Source: G020348385 sp964580235 (GTDB lineage Bacteria > Acidobacteriota > Aminicenantia > Aminicenantales > Aminicenantaceae). From it: a DNA stretch of 52,214 nucleotides. This document shows, piece by piece, positions 1 to 9,729 of the stretch (the first letter of the stretch is position 1; every line of letters starts with the position of its first letter). The position numbers were made by a program, and so were the translations under genes. The notes below the pieces were generated by a model, which worked only from the letters and a program-made list of their open reading frames with translations, ran no database searches and had not been told where the DNA came from. The stretch lies in NCBI GenBank assembly GCA_964580235.1, contig CAZOJY010000009.1, positions 1 through 52,214 on the forward strand, written 5' to 3'.

Positions 1-72
1 TTGATAGGCTGGATGTGTAAGTCCGGTGACGGATTAAGCTAACCAGTACTAATAGCCCGTGAGGCTTGACCA
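1..72 (+). rRNA. rrl: 23S ribosomal RNA, 3' end only
   Basis: The first ~72 bases match the conserved 3' terminus of bacterial 23S rRNA, including the stretch reading ACTAATAGCCCGTGAGGCTT. The rest of the gene lies left of the window. The exact mature end is estimated from the usual ending of the family. A 5S gene follows about 70 bp downstream on the same strand, as in a standard rRNA operon. Confidence 0.95.
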
Positions 73-142
73 TAAAGTTTATCAAGGCAAAAAATCCAAC
101 AGCTTAAAGTTTAAAACCATTCCCATTTTGATGAAAAGAACT

Positions 143-258
<116 letters not shown>

Positions 259-418
259 TTTTTTTATATGCTTAGCGATGGTTGACGGAAGAGGATTTAA
301 ATTCAGTCGCTATTTATTATGCGGCCCTCTTCGTGCAACAGTGTAAAGGAAAGGGACAAATTGCATGTTGTCAAGGACTCCTATCCTTTATTTCGCGAAT
401 CACTAAAAGGAGTAAGTG

Positions 419-697
419 ATGAACATTTATGCGGGCAATTTGCCCTGGGGATTATCCGAAGAGGACTTGCGCGAGGCCTTCGAAGCCTTTGGGGAAGTCG
501 AATCTGTCAAGATTATTCAGGATAAGTTCACAGGCCGCTCAAGAGGTTTCGGGTTTGTTGAGATGCCCAAACAGGAAGAAGGCGAAGCCGCCATTTCCGC
601 CCTGAATGGGAAGGATCTCAAGGGCCGCGAAATTGTCGTAAACCAGGCACGTCCCCGTAAGGACGACCGAGGTGGTGAAGGAGGAGGCGGGTTTTAA
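419..697 (+). CDS. RRM-type glycine-tailed RNA-binding protein
   Basis: 92-residue protein made almost entirely of one RNA recognition motif, with RNP2 (IYAGNL, residues 3-8) and RNP1 (RGFGFVEM, residues 42-49). A short Arg/Asp/Gly tail ends in GGEGGGGF. Such proteins are small cytoplasmic RNA chaperones related to cyanobacterial Rbp and are often cold-responsive; here that role is inferred from the family. The ATG at 419 is preferred over the GTG at 416 because AAGGAG at 407-412 lies 6 nt upstream of it. It is the first gene after the rRNA operon and stands alone on its strand. The aromatic residues of both RNP motifs are intact, so RNA binding is likely. Confidence 0.93.
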   Translation: MNIYAGNLPWGLSEEDLREAFEAFGEVESVKIIQDKFTGRSRGFGFVEMPKQEEGEAAISALNGKDLKGREIVVNQARPRKDDRGGEGGGGF

Positions 698-827
698 CCC
701 CATCCTTCTTTCCACAAAGCACTAAATAATTTTTTTTCTGTTTTTTCAAGGGATATCTCTATCTATATGCCAAAATCTTTGGATTTTTGTGCTCTTTCCA
801 GTATAAAATTGATTGGGCTAGCGAAAA

Positions 828-1106
828 ATGAAGTGTCCCTATTGCGGTTCTGCAGATATATCGCCGGCAGAGCGGGAGTATGCCCACGATTATCCCTTCT
901 GGACAGTTTTCTCTGCCGTGTTTTTTCTGATAGGAGCTGCGTTTCTGCTTTTCCTTTTCCTCCAGCTTCATCCTGTTATCTTGATACTCATGCTGATTGC
1001 GGCGGTAAGCTGGGTGCTGGATACCGGGAACCGCCGGAGACGAAAAATTCGCAAAACAGAATATATCTGCCTCAGCTGTGACCGACGTTTCAAGAAGAAA
1101 AATTAG
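828..1106 (+). CDS. Small zinc-ribbon membrane protein, function unknown
   Basis: 92 residues. The N-terminus opens with CPYC (residues 3-6) and the C-terminus closes with CLSC (81-84), so the four cysteines of a zinc ribbon are separated by two hydrophobic segments (about 23-44 and 47-65). A basic RRRRK stretch follows the second segment, so both zinc half-sites probably face the cytoplasm. I do not recognise a named family. The stop codon interlocks with that of the convergent gene on the minus strand (overlap 1103-1106). A second short protein with the same CPxC...CLSC plan, but without the membrane segments, lies at 20836-21015. Confidence 0.7.
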   Translation: MKCPYCGSADISPAEREYAHDYPFWTVFSAVFFLIGAAFLLFLFLQLHPVILILMLIAAVSWVLDTGNRRRRKIRKTEYICLSCDRRFKKKN

Positions 1107-4100
1107 AATCGGAAAAAGGACGTACGACCCGGTTCGTCTTTGATCTCAGGAACAATAATACCTGAAAGGTTATTTTGCTTGAGCATTTCGTTAAAAGCGG
1201 GAAGGTCGGTTTTCAGCAATTCTCCAAATCGGGCCTTCTGCGCGGCCAATCTTTCCTTCAAAAGGGCATGGACCTCTTTTTGTTGTTTGCTGGGAGCGAA
1301 ATCCACACTGCTTGCCAAGTCTCCGGCAAACACGGCCAGCTTAAAATAGAGCTTCTGAGGGTACCGGAAGGATTTTGTGTCTCCCTCGGCCGTGATCGGC
1401 TGGAAAAGCTCGTCTTCGACCGCACGGCACTTTTTGTCGAAGGTATCGATGGCTGCAAGAATTTCCCTGGATCTATCGCTCGCTTTCAGCATATCCTTCG
1501 CATCATTACACTGCTTTCTTATCCATTCAAGCTGGCTGATCATGTCAGAGACCGTGTTGAGATTTTTGCGGACTTCTTTCTGCATTGCAACCTGGGCCTT
1601 GATGTCTTCGAGTGTTCCTTCGGAGCGGGGGTCTTTTTTGACCTCCAGAGTCTGTGTGAATTCTTGCCCTCCGATGCTGAGTTTGACAGTGTAATTCCCG
1701 GGCGCGACCATAAAACCGCCGAATCCTGCAAAACTTCCCCAGCTCAAGAGAGGATACCAGCCTTCGCGGGCCCAGGTTGCATCAAACCTTTTTTCCTCGA
1801 CCACGTGGGGATTTCCCGGTGGTTTGGTCCGGAGTTTTGTTGCTCTTGCTCCCGGATGCCTCATGCTCCAGGTGACGCGGTTGATGCCTTTGTGTCCTGA
1901 TCCTCTAAGCGTGCTTATCACTTCTCCCGTGTCATCCGTTATGGTGATGGTCACGCGTTCCTTGGAGGCCTCTTTCAGATAATAATTGATGGTGGCGCGG
2001 GCCGATACCCTTGGGCCCCCCGTGATATTGTGCAAACGGTAAGCAGGACGGACTTTGAAGAGGTGAGCGCTGGATTTAAAGACATCGTCTGTGAGCTGCT
2101 GCAGAGGCGTGATATCGTCCATGATCCAGAATCCGCGGCCATAGGTGCCGACAACGAGGTCGTTAAACTGTTTCTGGACGACCATGTGATGGACGGGCGC
2201 GTGGGGTAAGTTGTTCTGAAGTGGCAGCCAGGTTCTTCCGTCATCGAACGAGACATATATGGCATTTTCCGTTCCAAGGTAGAGCAGGCCCTGCCGCACA
2301 GGGTCTTCATGGATCCAGTGGCAGTACGAGAACACACTTCTGGGAATGGTTGCACTCAGAGATTTCCAGGTTTTGCCGTAATCTGTGGTTTTGTAAACAT
2401 AAGGATCACGGCTGTTCATCTGGTGGAAATCAACCGTCATGTACGCAGTTCCGGCCGCGTACCGGGAGGGTTCGATGTTGCTCACCGTTCCCCAGGGAGG
2501 AAGGTCTGGTATTTTTTTAGTCACGTTTGTCCAATTTTTGCCGCCATCGCGGGTGATATGAACCAGCCCATCGTTCGAACCAGCCCAGATTAATCCTTCC
2601 TCCAGCGGCGATTCGGCGATGGCAAAGACCACACATCCGTATTCCACGGCCAGGTTGTCTCTTGTCAACCCGCCTGAAGGACCCATCTTGCTTTTGTCAT
2701 TTGTGGTGAGATCAGGGCTGATGACACTCCAGGACCTGCCTTTATCCGTGGTCATGTGCACGTACTGGCTTCCGACATAAACTTTGTTGTGATCATGAGG
2801 AGAAATGTGGATCGGGAAGGTCCAGTTGAAGCGGTATTTGACGGCCGAAGCATGCGAACCATAAATGGATTCCGGCCAGACATGGACAGAGGCTGTGTGC
2901 CCGGTCTTGTAGTCCACTCTTTCCAGCTGAGCGTTGTAGCTTCCTCCCCAGACGACGGTGGGATCGACGGGATCGGGGATGATAAAACCGCACTCTCCGC
3001 CGGCTGTGGTTTCCCATTCGGAACCCCCACCTCTTCTTCTTCCTCCCATGCTCGCTGTGCTTGGTCCCTTATAAGCCGGGCCATCCTGCATGCCTCCGTA
3101 GACGTAATAGGGGATCTGATTGTCAACATAAACATGATACATCTGGGCGTTCGGGAGCGAGATCCTCTGCCAGCTTTTTCCTCGGTTAAGAGTGATGATG
3201 ACCCCTCCGTCGTTTGAGATCATCATCCGGTCCGGATTTTTGGGATCGGCCCACATGTCGTGGCAGTCCCCGCCCCAGGGCACTGTTTCGGATGTGTAAC
3301 CCCCGTCGAGAGTCCGGCTCTGACTGTTGGCTGCAAAGTAGACCTCATCTTCATCCGCCGGGCTGACCATCACTCGGGAGGCATAATGAGATCTTTCATT
3401 CAGGATACGGTTGTAGCTGACAAGCCTCCAGTTCTCCCCGCCGTCATTCGAGCGCCAGAGAACTCCTCGGTTGGGGTGGCCTGTCTCGATAAGCGCATAA
3501 ACCACCTGTGGGTTTGACTGAGCGATGGCCAGGCCGATCTTACCAACAGGGGGAGAGGGAAGCCCGCGGCCTGTCAGCCGCTTCCATGTGTCGCCCCCGT
3601 CTGTAGATTTCCAGATCCCGCCGTTCGGTCCCCCGCTCGATCGTCCCCATGTGTGGATAACCAGCGGCCACATCCCGGCAAACAGGATTCTGGAATTGCT
3701 CGGATCCATGGCGATTTCAAAACAGCCCGTGTCTTCGCCCACAAACAGCACATGTTCCCAGGTTTTTCCACCGTCTTTTGTGCGGAAGACTCCCCGCTCT
3801 TTCTGCGGACCGTAACAATGGCCCATCGCAGCCACAAACACGGTATCAGGATCGTGGGCATCGATCGCCACACGGCCGATGCGCCCGGATTTTTCCAATC
3901 CCATGTGTTTCCAAGTTTTTCCTGCATCGGTGGATTTGTAAACGCCGTTTCCGACAGAAATGTTGCTGCGGACAAACGCCTCTCCAGTCCCCGCCCACAC
4001 CACACTGTAGTCTGATGGAGCGATGGCGAGAGCTCCGATGGACTGGGCCGGCTGGCCGTCGAAAATCGGAAACCATGTGTTGGCGCCGTCCGTGGATTTC

Positions 4101-4336
4101 CAGATCCCGCCTGATGATGCCCCGATGTAGTAGACCAGAGAATTGCCTGGCTCACCGCAGACCGCCGCTGTCCGGTTTCCCGGCGGGCCGATGTTGCGGT
4201 AGCGAAGCGCACTGAAGATCTCGGGTGTGATCTCCTGGGCGTAAGACTGCATGATTCCAAAGAAGAAAAACAGGATCAGCACAGCCATCGCCCAGAGTCC
4301 GATCGTCTTTTTTCCCTTGAAAGATTGATTTGACAT
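1103..4336 (-). CDS. Secreted VPS10/sortilin-like Asp-box beta-propeller protein, paralogue 1
   Basis: 1077 residues starting with a Sec signal peptide (hydrophobic stretch about 13-33, ending AYAQ). About ten Asp-box (BNR) motifs of the form S/T-x-D-x-G-x-T-W recur through residues 80-730, for example STDGANTW, STDAGKTW, TKDGGKTW and SFDDGRTW. This is the signature of the sortilin/VPS10 ten-blade propeller often labelled a glycosyl hydrolase. A FlgD-like beta-sandwich follows (around ITDDTGEVISTLRG), then a PGNYTVKL sandwich and a C-terminal helical tail of about 150 residues. Enzyme activity is unproven for this group, and binding or processing of extracellular peptides or glycans is possible. 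It lies 170 bp downstream of a paralogue on the same strand. Confidence 0.9.
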   Translation of the reverse strand: MSNQSFKGKKTIGLWAMAVLILFFFFGIMQSYAQEITPEIFSALRYRNIGPPGNRTAAVCGEPGNSLVYYIGASSGGIWKSTDGANTWFPIFDGQPAQSIGALAIAPSDYSVVWAGTGEAFVRSNISVGNGVYKSTDAGKTWKHMGLEKSGRIGRVAIDAHDPDTVFVAAMGHCYGPQKERGVFRTKDGGKTWEHVLFVGEDTGCFEIAMDPSNSRILFAGMWPLVIHTWGRSSGGPNGGIWKSTDGGDTWKRLTGRGLPSPPVGKIGLAIAQSNPQVVYALIETGHPNRGVLWRSNDGGENWRLVSYNRILNERSHYASRVMVSPADEDEVYFAANSQSRTLDGGYTSETVPWGGDCHDMWADPKNPDRMMISNDGGVIITLNRGKSWQRISLPNAQMYHVYVDNQIPYYVYGGMQDGPAYKGPSTASMGGRRRGGGSEWETTAGGECGFIIPDPVDPTVVWGGSYNAQLERVDYKTGHTASVHVWPESIYGSHASAVKYRFNWTFPIHISPHDHNKVYVGSQYVHMTTDKGRSWSVISPDLTTNDKSKMGPSGGLTRDNLAVEYGCVVFAIAESPLEEGLIWAGSNDGLVHITRDGGKNWTNVTKKIPDLPPWGTVSNIEPSRYAAGTAYMTVDFHQMNSRDPYVYKTTDYGKTWKSLSATIPRSVFSYCHWIHEDPVRQGLLYLGTENAIYVSFDDGRTWLPLQNNLPHAPVHHMVVQKQFNDLVVGTYGRGFWIMDDITPLQQLTDDVFKSSAHLFKVRPAYRLHNITGGPRVSARATINYYLKEASKERVTITITDDTGEVISTLRGSGHKGINRVTWSMRHPGARATKLRTKPPGNPHVVEEKRFDATWAREGWYPLLSWGSFAGFGGFMVAPGNYTVKLSIGGQEFTQTLEVKKDPRSEGTLEDIKAQVAMQKEVRKNLNTVSDMISQLEWIRKQCNDAKDMLKASDRSREILAAIDTFDKKCRAVEDELFQPITAEGDTKSFRYPQKLYFKLAVFAGDLASSVDFAPSKQQKEVHALLKERLAAQKARFGELLKTDLPAFNEMLKQNNLSGIIVPEIKDEPGRTSFFRF

Positions 4337-4506
4337 AAACGTCCTCCTTTTAACCTAAAAGTTTGAAAAAAATGCCGGAACAATCAGTCCTTTGTAAAAA
4401 TACCATCCTTTCGCGCCTAAGTACATCGTTACGTTGGATGGGGCGGGCCGGCTTCCGGCATTATTAGGCATTATTCGATCTTTACAAAAATATGATAGAA
4501 AAACAT
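4337..4506 (-). other. Intergenic gap between tandem VPS10-like genes
   Basis: 170 bp. It holds the ribosome-binding region of the downstream gene and a loose inverted pair (TGCCGGAA near 4372 and TTCCGGCA near 4453). The arms are far apart and no T run follows, so I do not call a terminator. Confidence 0.4.
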
Positions 4507-7500
4507 TTATTTTATGTTCTTAATGACCGGAAACTTGAGTTCGTTGAGCAGGGCATTGAGTTCGGGGATGTCTTTGGTCTTGAGCATCTCTGCGATATCG
4601 AGCAGAGGCAGCATAGTCTGTTTAATATTTTTGAACTGATCGATCTGGGTTTGGGTGGGAGCGCCCTGATAGCTCATGATGGAATAACGCAGGCGGGATA
4701 TTTGTTCGGGAAGCGTTCCACCGCGCAGGGCCACCAGAACCGGCCTCTTATAACCGGTCCGGCCCTCTACACTGCGGGAGTAGGCTTTTTGAATCCTGTC
4801 CACTTTGCCCCTGATGTCTTTTAGCTTTGTGCTGAGCCGTTCGTCTTTTATTCCGGCCGTTTGGGCCCGGCGTGTTACTGATTTCAATTCTTCGCCCAAA
4901 TCTGCCATGGACTGGATGAGTGCGTTTCCTTTCTGCACCAGGGCTCCGATTTCCTGGACATACGTTTGATTGAGTTTTCGCTCTTCCAGGGTGAAAGAAT
5001 GCTTTTCGAAGGGTTTGACCACAAGCGTTTCCGCCTGTTTGGTGCCGCTTAATTCAAGCTCAACGCGGTATTCTCCGGGCAGGACATACGGGCCTCCGGC
5101 AAACCGCCGGAACCTGGACCGTCCCGCGCTTTCGCCGCTTTGATCTGCCATCCGCAGGGACCAGATGACACGGTTCAGTCCCTTGTTTTTTGCGGCCCGG
5201 AGCGATGTGACCGTCTGGCCTGCGGCATTTTTGACGGTCAGTGTGATCTTATCTTTGGGTCCGGGTTTGTTGTTCAGATAATAGCTGATCATCGCCCCTG
5301 CCGGGGGATTCGGTCCTTGGAACGGATGTGGCCCGGAGTACATGGAATTGCCTTTATACGAATAAAGAAAAGCATCGCGTATTTTAAAAAGCTTAAAATC
5401 TGACGCCAGCACGTCGGGCGTTAAGTTCTGGATCGGTGTGATATCATCCAGCACCCACAGTCCCCTTCCGTGTGTCCCGACCAGAAGGTCCATCTCCCGG
5501 GGATGAATCTGGATGTCCCGGACCGCAATGGTCGGGAAGCTGTTTTTATAAGCCATCCAGCGGCGGCCGCCGTCAAAGCTCATGAATAGCCCGAATTCGC
5601 TTCCCACATACAGGAGGTTTTGATTGACAGGATCTTCACGGACAACATGCAGGTATCCCACCTCGGGCAGGCTGCCGTGCATAGGTTTCCATGTTTTCCC
5701 GTAATCTTCTGTCTTAAACAGATAGGGTTTGTTGTCGTCCATCCGGTGGCGGTCGAATGTGGCATAGGCAGTCCCCTCGGAAAAGTGAGAGGCTTCAATT
5801 CGAGTGACCCAGCTTTCCTGAGGGAGCCATTTGATGTTCGCTGTGACGTTTGTCCAGGTCTTTCCGCCATCCTGTGACAACTGGACCAGGCCGTCGTCTG
5901 TCCCGACCCAGATCAAGCCTTCCTTCACCGGCGATTCGGCGATCGTAAAAACGGTGCAGTGAATCTCGGCACCGGTATTGTCCGGGGTGATGCCTCCAGA
6001 GTCCTTCTGTTTTTCTGGGTCATTGGTGCTGAGGTCAGGTCCCAGCCGTTCCCAGGACTTCCCGCGGTCTGTTGTTTTGAAGAGATAATTCCCACCGAAA
6101 TAAACGACCTTGCTGTCATGCGGAGAGAGCAGAATCGGAGAATTCCAGTTGAACCGGTAGGGCGGCTCATCCAGCGGGGCCACGGGCTTGATATCCTGGG
6201 AGTCGCCGGTTTCAACGTCAAACCGCGATATTCCTCCCATGTGGGCATTGCGGTACACGGTCGTGTAATCTTCGGGGCCGACCTGGATGTAAAATCCGTC
6301 TCCGCCCCCGATCGCATACCAGTGGAAATTCATGATTCCCATGGGATCGAGGGAATTGACCGGAGCGCCCCAGCTCCCGTTGTCCTGCAGGCCGACGTAC
6401 ACATAGTAAGGGCTGCGGAAGTCATAGCCAACCTGGTAGATTTCGGACCAGGCATTGGTTTTGACGGAGTGCCAGGTCTTGGCGCCGTCGTAGGAGATGT
6501 CGATCCCGCCGTCGTTCCCGTCGATGAGGTGAAGCGAATTGTGGGGATCGACCCACATCATGTGATGGTCGGGATGGGTACCGCCCGATATGCGTTCGAA
6601 CGTTTTTCCGCCGTCGAGGGAAACATAGGAGGACCCGGAATAGACGTACACGATCAGGTCGTTGTTGGGATCGACTGTGATCTTGCTGTAGTAGAAGGGC
6701 CTGAAATTGACCTGGTCATAGGTTTGCCAGCTAGACATCCTCTTCCAGGTTTCCCCCTTGTCATCCGAGCGGAAAACGCCGCTGTTTTTGCACTCCACCA
6801 GCGTATAAACGATGCTGGGTTTGGTCCGGCAGATATCAATTCCCCAGCGGCCGTATTCTCCCGGGGGAAGGCCCTTGTGGATTTTGTGCCAGGTTTCGCC
6901 GGCGTCTGTGGTTTTATACAGGGCGCTGCCCGGGCCGCCGCTGCGGAAGTGGTAGGGCTTGCGGCGGTGGTCCCAAGCGCCGGCATACAGAACCCTCGGA
7001 TTGGACGGGTCCATGGCCATATCCGAGATTCCGGTGTCCGGGTTTACATACAGGACCTTTTGCCAGGTTTTCCCCCCGTCTGTGGTCTTGAACACACCGC
7101 GTTCTTCATTGGCTCCCCAGAGATGGCCCAGAGCCCCGATGTAAACGACCTCCGGATTTGCCGGATGGATCAGAATCTGGGAAATGTGCTGGGTATTTTT
7201 CAGTCCCATGTTTTTCCATGTCCGGCCCCCATCTTCTGATTTGTACACGCCGTCACCGATGCCCGAGCTGTTCCGGGAAGTCCCCTCTCCGGTTCCAACC
7301 CATACGATATCCGGATGACTCTGGGAAACGGCCACGGCTCCTACGGACACGCTGTTTTCCCGGTCGAAAACAGGCGTCCAGGTCACACCGCTGTTTTCGG
7401 ATTTGAACACACCGCTTGGGCCCACAGCCGCGTAAATGATTGCTGTGTTGTTTTCCACGACCGCAAAATCCACGGTGCGGCCGCCCATGATGGCTGGTCC

Positions 7501-7647
7501 GATATTGCGCATTTTAAGAGTTTTGATGATTTCGGCATAGTCGGGTGCCGGCCGGGATTTGCCCTGAGCCCAGGTCTGTCCTGGTGAGGCCATAATCATG
7601 ATGAAAAAAATGACCAGAGAGATACGCAAAAATCTAGCTGAAATCAT
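4507..7647 (-). CDS. Secreted VPS10/sortilin-like Asp-box beta-propeller protein, paralogue 2
   Basis: 1046 residues with a signal peptide (hydrophobic segment about 8-23, cleavage near TWAQ). About eleven Asp-box motifs are visible, including SENSGVTW, SEDGGRTW, TTDGGKTW, TTDAGETW, TEDYGKTW and SFDGGRRW. A FlgD-like sandwich (around KNAAGQTVTSLRAAKNKG), a PGEYRVEL sandwich and a charged helical tail complete the same order of domains as the neighbouring paralogue. The opening segment (MRNIGPAIMGGR) is a conserved start of the propeller in this family. The two genes are in tandem and could be co-transcribed across the 170 bp gap. Location is inferred to be periplasmic or extracellular. Confidence 0.9.
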   Translation of the reverse strand: MISARFLRISLVIFFIMIMASPGQTWAQGKSRPAPDYAEIIKTLKMRNIGPAIMGGRTVDFAVVENNTAIIYAAVGPSGVFKSENSGVTWTPVFDRENSVSVGAVAVSQSHPDIVWVGTGEGTSRNSSGIGDGVYKSEDGGRTWKNMGLKNTQHISQILIHPANPEVVYIGALGHLWGANEERGVFKTTDGGKTWQKVLYVNPDTGISDMAMDPSNPRVLYAGAWDHRRKPYHFRSGGPGSALYKTTDAGETWHKIHKGLPPGEYGRWGIDICRTKPSIVYTLVECKNSGVFRSDDKGETWKRMSSWQTYDQVNFRPFYYSKITVDPNNDLIVYVYSGSSYVSLDGGKTFERISGGTHPDHHMMWVDPHNSLHLIDGNDGGIDISYDGAKTWHSVKTNAWSEIYQVGYDFRSPYYVYVGLQDNGSWGAPVNSLDPMGIMNFHWYAIGGGDGFYIQVGPEDYTTVYRNAHMGGISRFDVETGDSQDIKPVAPLDEPPYRFNWNSPILLSPHDSKVVYFGGNYLFKTTDRGKSWERLGPDLSTNDPEKQKDSGGITPDNTGAEIHCTVFTIAESPVKEGLIWVGTDDGLVQLSQDGGKTWTNVTANIKWLPQESWVTRIEASHFSEGTAYATFDRHRMDDNKPYLFKTEDYGKTWKPMHGSLPEVGYLHVVREDPVNQNLLYVGSEFGLFMSFDGGRRWMAYKNSFPTIAVRDIQIHPREMDLLVGTHGRGLWVLDDITPIQNLTPDVLASDFKLFKIRDAFLYSYKGNSMYSGPHPFQGPNPPAGAMISYYLNNKPGPKDKITLTVKNAAGQTVTSLRAAKNKGLNRVIWSLRMADQSGESAGRSRFRRFAGGPYVLPGEYRVELELSGTKQAETLVVKPFEKHSFTLEERKLNQTYVQEIGALVQKGNALIQSMADLGEELKSVTRRAQTAGIKDERLSTKLKDIRGKVDRIQKAYSRSVEGRTGYKRPVLVALRGGTLPEQISRLRYSIMSYQGAPTQTQIDQFKNIKQTMLPLLDIAEMLKTKDIPELNALLNELKFPVIKNIK

Positions 7648-7920
7648 AATCCCTCCTCTTAATATAAGGTCTTTTGCTGTAATACCGTAAGATAATATCC
7701 CTCATGAACAGTTTTTTTATATATCACATGGAAATATCCCGGTCAATATATTTGACGAAACTGCAGTCCTGAACGAAAGATGCAATAAAAGCTGACTCCA
7801 TGCTGTCCAATATTTTGGGAATAGAAATTCAAAATAAATTTTTTATTAAAAAATTGAAAATAGCTCTGATTTTGAGGAAGAAAAAGAAAGGATCTCCGTC
7901 TAATATATCTAGGTAATGGC

Positions 7921-8910
7921 ATGGCCACTTTGCCCTCCCATACAAATATTCTTTTGGGCGTTTCTCCCCTTTTTCATGGGATTCATGATAATCTGCATTT
8001 TGTGGTGAGGGATAACTTTTTGACCCTTGCTGAGCATTTCAAAGCCCACGGATATGCCACTGCGGCCTATGTGGGAGCTTATCCTCTCGATTCCAGATTC
8101 GGACTCGCTCAAGGTTTTGACGTGTATGATGATGAATATCCTCATCGCTATGATCCTCATCTTCCCTATGCGCCGCCTGAACCTTTCCTGAGCCGATTTG
8201 CAAAAATCCCCTACGATGGGGAAGTCGCTTATGTGGACATGGAGATGGGCAAACTTATAGCATTTTTAAAGGATCAGGGATTGTTTGATGAGACAATGAT
8301 TGTTTTGACCGGCGATCATGGGGAATCTTTGGGTCAGCATGGAGAAATGAGCCATGGGTTTTTTGCCTACAACACAACGATATGGATTCCACTCATCATG
8401 AAGGTTCCTGGGATCAGCTCGAGAGCTGTTGACCAGAACGTCAGCCATCTGGATATTTTCCCGACAATTTGTGATGTATGCGGTATCGAAAGGCCGGATT
8501 TTTGCCAGGGGACATCGCTCCTCCCCGCGATGGAAGGACAGAAGCTGGCTGACAGAACAATATACTTTGAATCCAAGTACCCGTATTATTCGCATGGATG
8601 GGTACCTTTGATGGGTTTCAGCGATCGCAGCGAGAAATTCATTGAATCTCCTATTCCCGAACTGCATGACCTGAAAAAGGACTTTGATGAACGCACGAAT
8701 TTGGTACCGTTAAAGAAATTAGATGGATATCGAAGGCAACTCGATGTGTTAATCCGGGATCAGTCTTCTGCCGAAAGCGTCCGCTCTAGGGAGAATCCTG
8801 ACCGTGAAACGTTGAAAAAATTGAGCAGTTTGGGCTACATCTCGCGCTCGGCGGATTTGGCAAAAAAGAGCTTTGGACCGGGTGATGATGTGAAAGTGCT
8901 TCTGCCATGA
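7921..8910 (+). pseudogene. N-terminally truncated sulfatase (alkaline phosphatase superfamily), probable gene remnant
   Basis: 329 residues that begin inside a sulfatase fold. The first residues (TLPSHTNILLG) correspond to the catalytic-loop region that normally lies 50-70 residues into the protein. The opening strand with the DTLRAD-type metal-binding aspartates is missing, and no frame upstream restores it: the same frame stops at 7873-7875 and the region is AT-rich. The distal metal site is present (LTGDHGESLGQHGE). This subgroup has no CxPSR motif, so sulfatase action was uncertain even in an intact version. The reading frame ends at GDDVKVLLP, where fused relatives continue into TPR repeats. 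Those repeats continue in another frame at 8907. I infer a decaying sulfatase-TPR fusion rather than a working enzyme. Confidence 0.7.
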
Positions 8911-9674
8911 CCCAGTATGGGGAAGGGAAAACCGGTGAAGCTGTCGGGATGCTGAAACAAGTCATAAAGGAACGGAAGGATATAGGCATTGCCTACATCC
9001 GTCTTGGTTTTGTGTATATGAACGAAGGTAAAACTAATGAAGCTTTGGATATTCTCAGGCAGGGGCTTTCCAATGTTCCGGGTGACTATGACGTCTATCG
9101 CGATTACATCAGTACGTTGCGGCATGCCAAAAAATATGATGAGATCATCCAAAATTTTCAAGAGGAAAGTTACAGGGGAATCGCTGCAGATCCGGAGATT
9201 TGGAACTGCCTAGGATTTGCTTATGCAGAAAAAGGAAACTGGCAAAAGGCCAAAGATGCCTACGATCGAGCCCTATCTATAGATCAGAAATATGCTGAGC
9301 TGCTTTTTAATCTTGGGAATGTTTATCTTTCGGAAGCAATAGAAAAAAGGAGTGTAGATCCGCTGCAAAAATCCATGGAGAATTTTCAGAAGGCCATCCA
9401 TGTAGATCCAAATTATCCAGCTCCCTATTTTGGTTTAGGCAGAGTGTACAGGATCCTGCGCAATTCGGAAGGAGCCATAAAATCCCTAAAAAAGGCGGTG
9501 GAATTACAGCCTGACTTCGATGAGGCTTATTATTACCTGGGGTTGACGTATCTCGATAAAGGTGCGAAATCTCAGGCTCTAGCTTGTTTTACTATTATTA
9601 AAGAAAAATTAACCGTTTCCCGGAGACTGCGTCTACGTTTTTGTAAGCCGCAGAAATATAAGAGCGGGCTGTGA
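8907..9674 (+). pseudogene. TPR-repeat protein, probably the frame-shifted tail of the sulfatase gene
   Basis: 255 residues containing about six tetratricopeptide-like units, for example around residues 26-58 (AYIRLGFVYMNEGKTNEALDI), 92-125 and 175-240. It has no signal peptide. Its ATG overlaps the preceding stop in an ATGA arrangement, which would allow translational coupling. However, the join falls where sulfatase-TPR fusion proteins run from the catalytic domain into the repeats, so a single-base frame change is the simpler reading. If expressed alone it would be a soluble protein-protein interaction module. Confidence 0.65.
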
Positions 9675-9729
9675 TGATCCTCCGGACAGGAGGTTTGGAG
9701 TCCCGTCCGCTCATGAATGGAGACAAGAA

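Noticed and set aside
5959..7239. 426-codon open frame on the plus strand opposite VPS10-like paralogue 2, and similar long antisense frames at 1175-1900, 23037-23984 and 16388-17068
   Set aside because: They lie wholly opposite strongly supported genes, show no domain or signal peptide, and arise from codon composition of the opposite strand.
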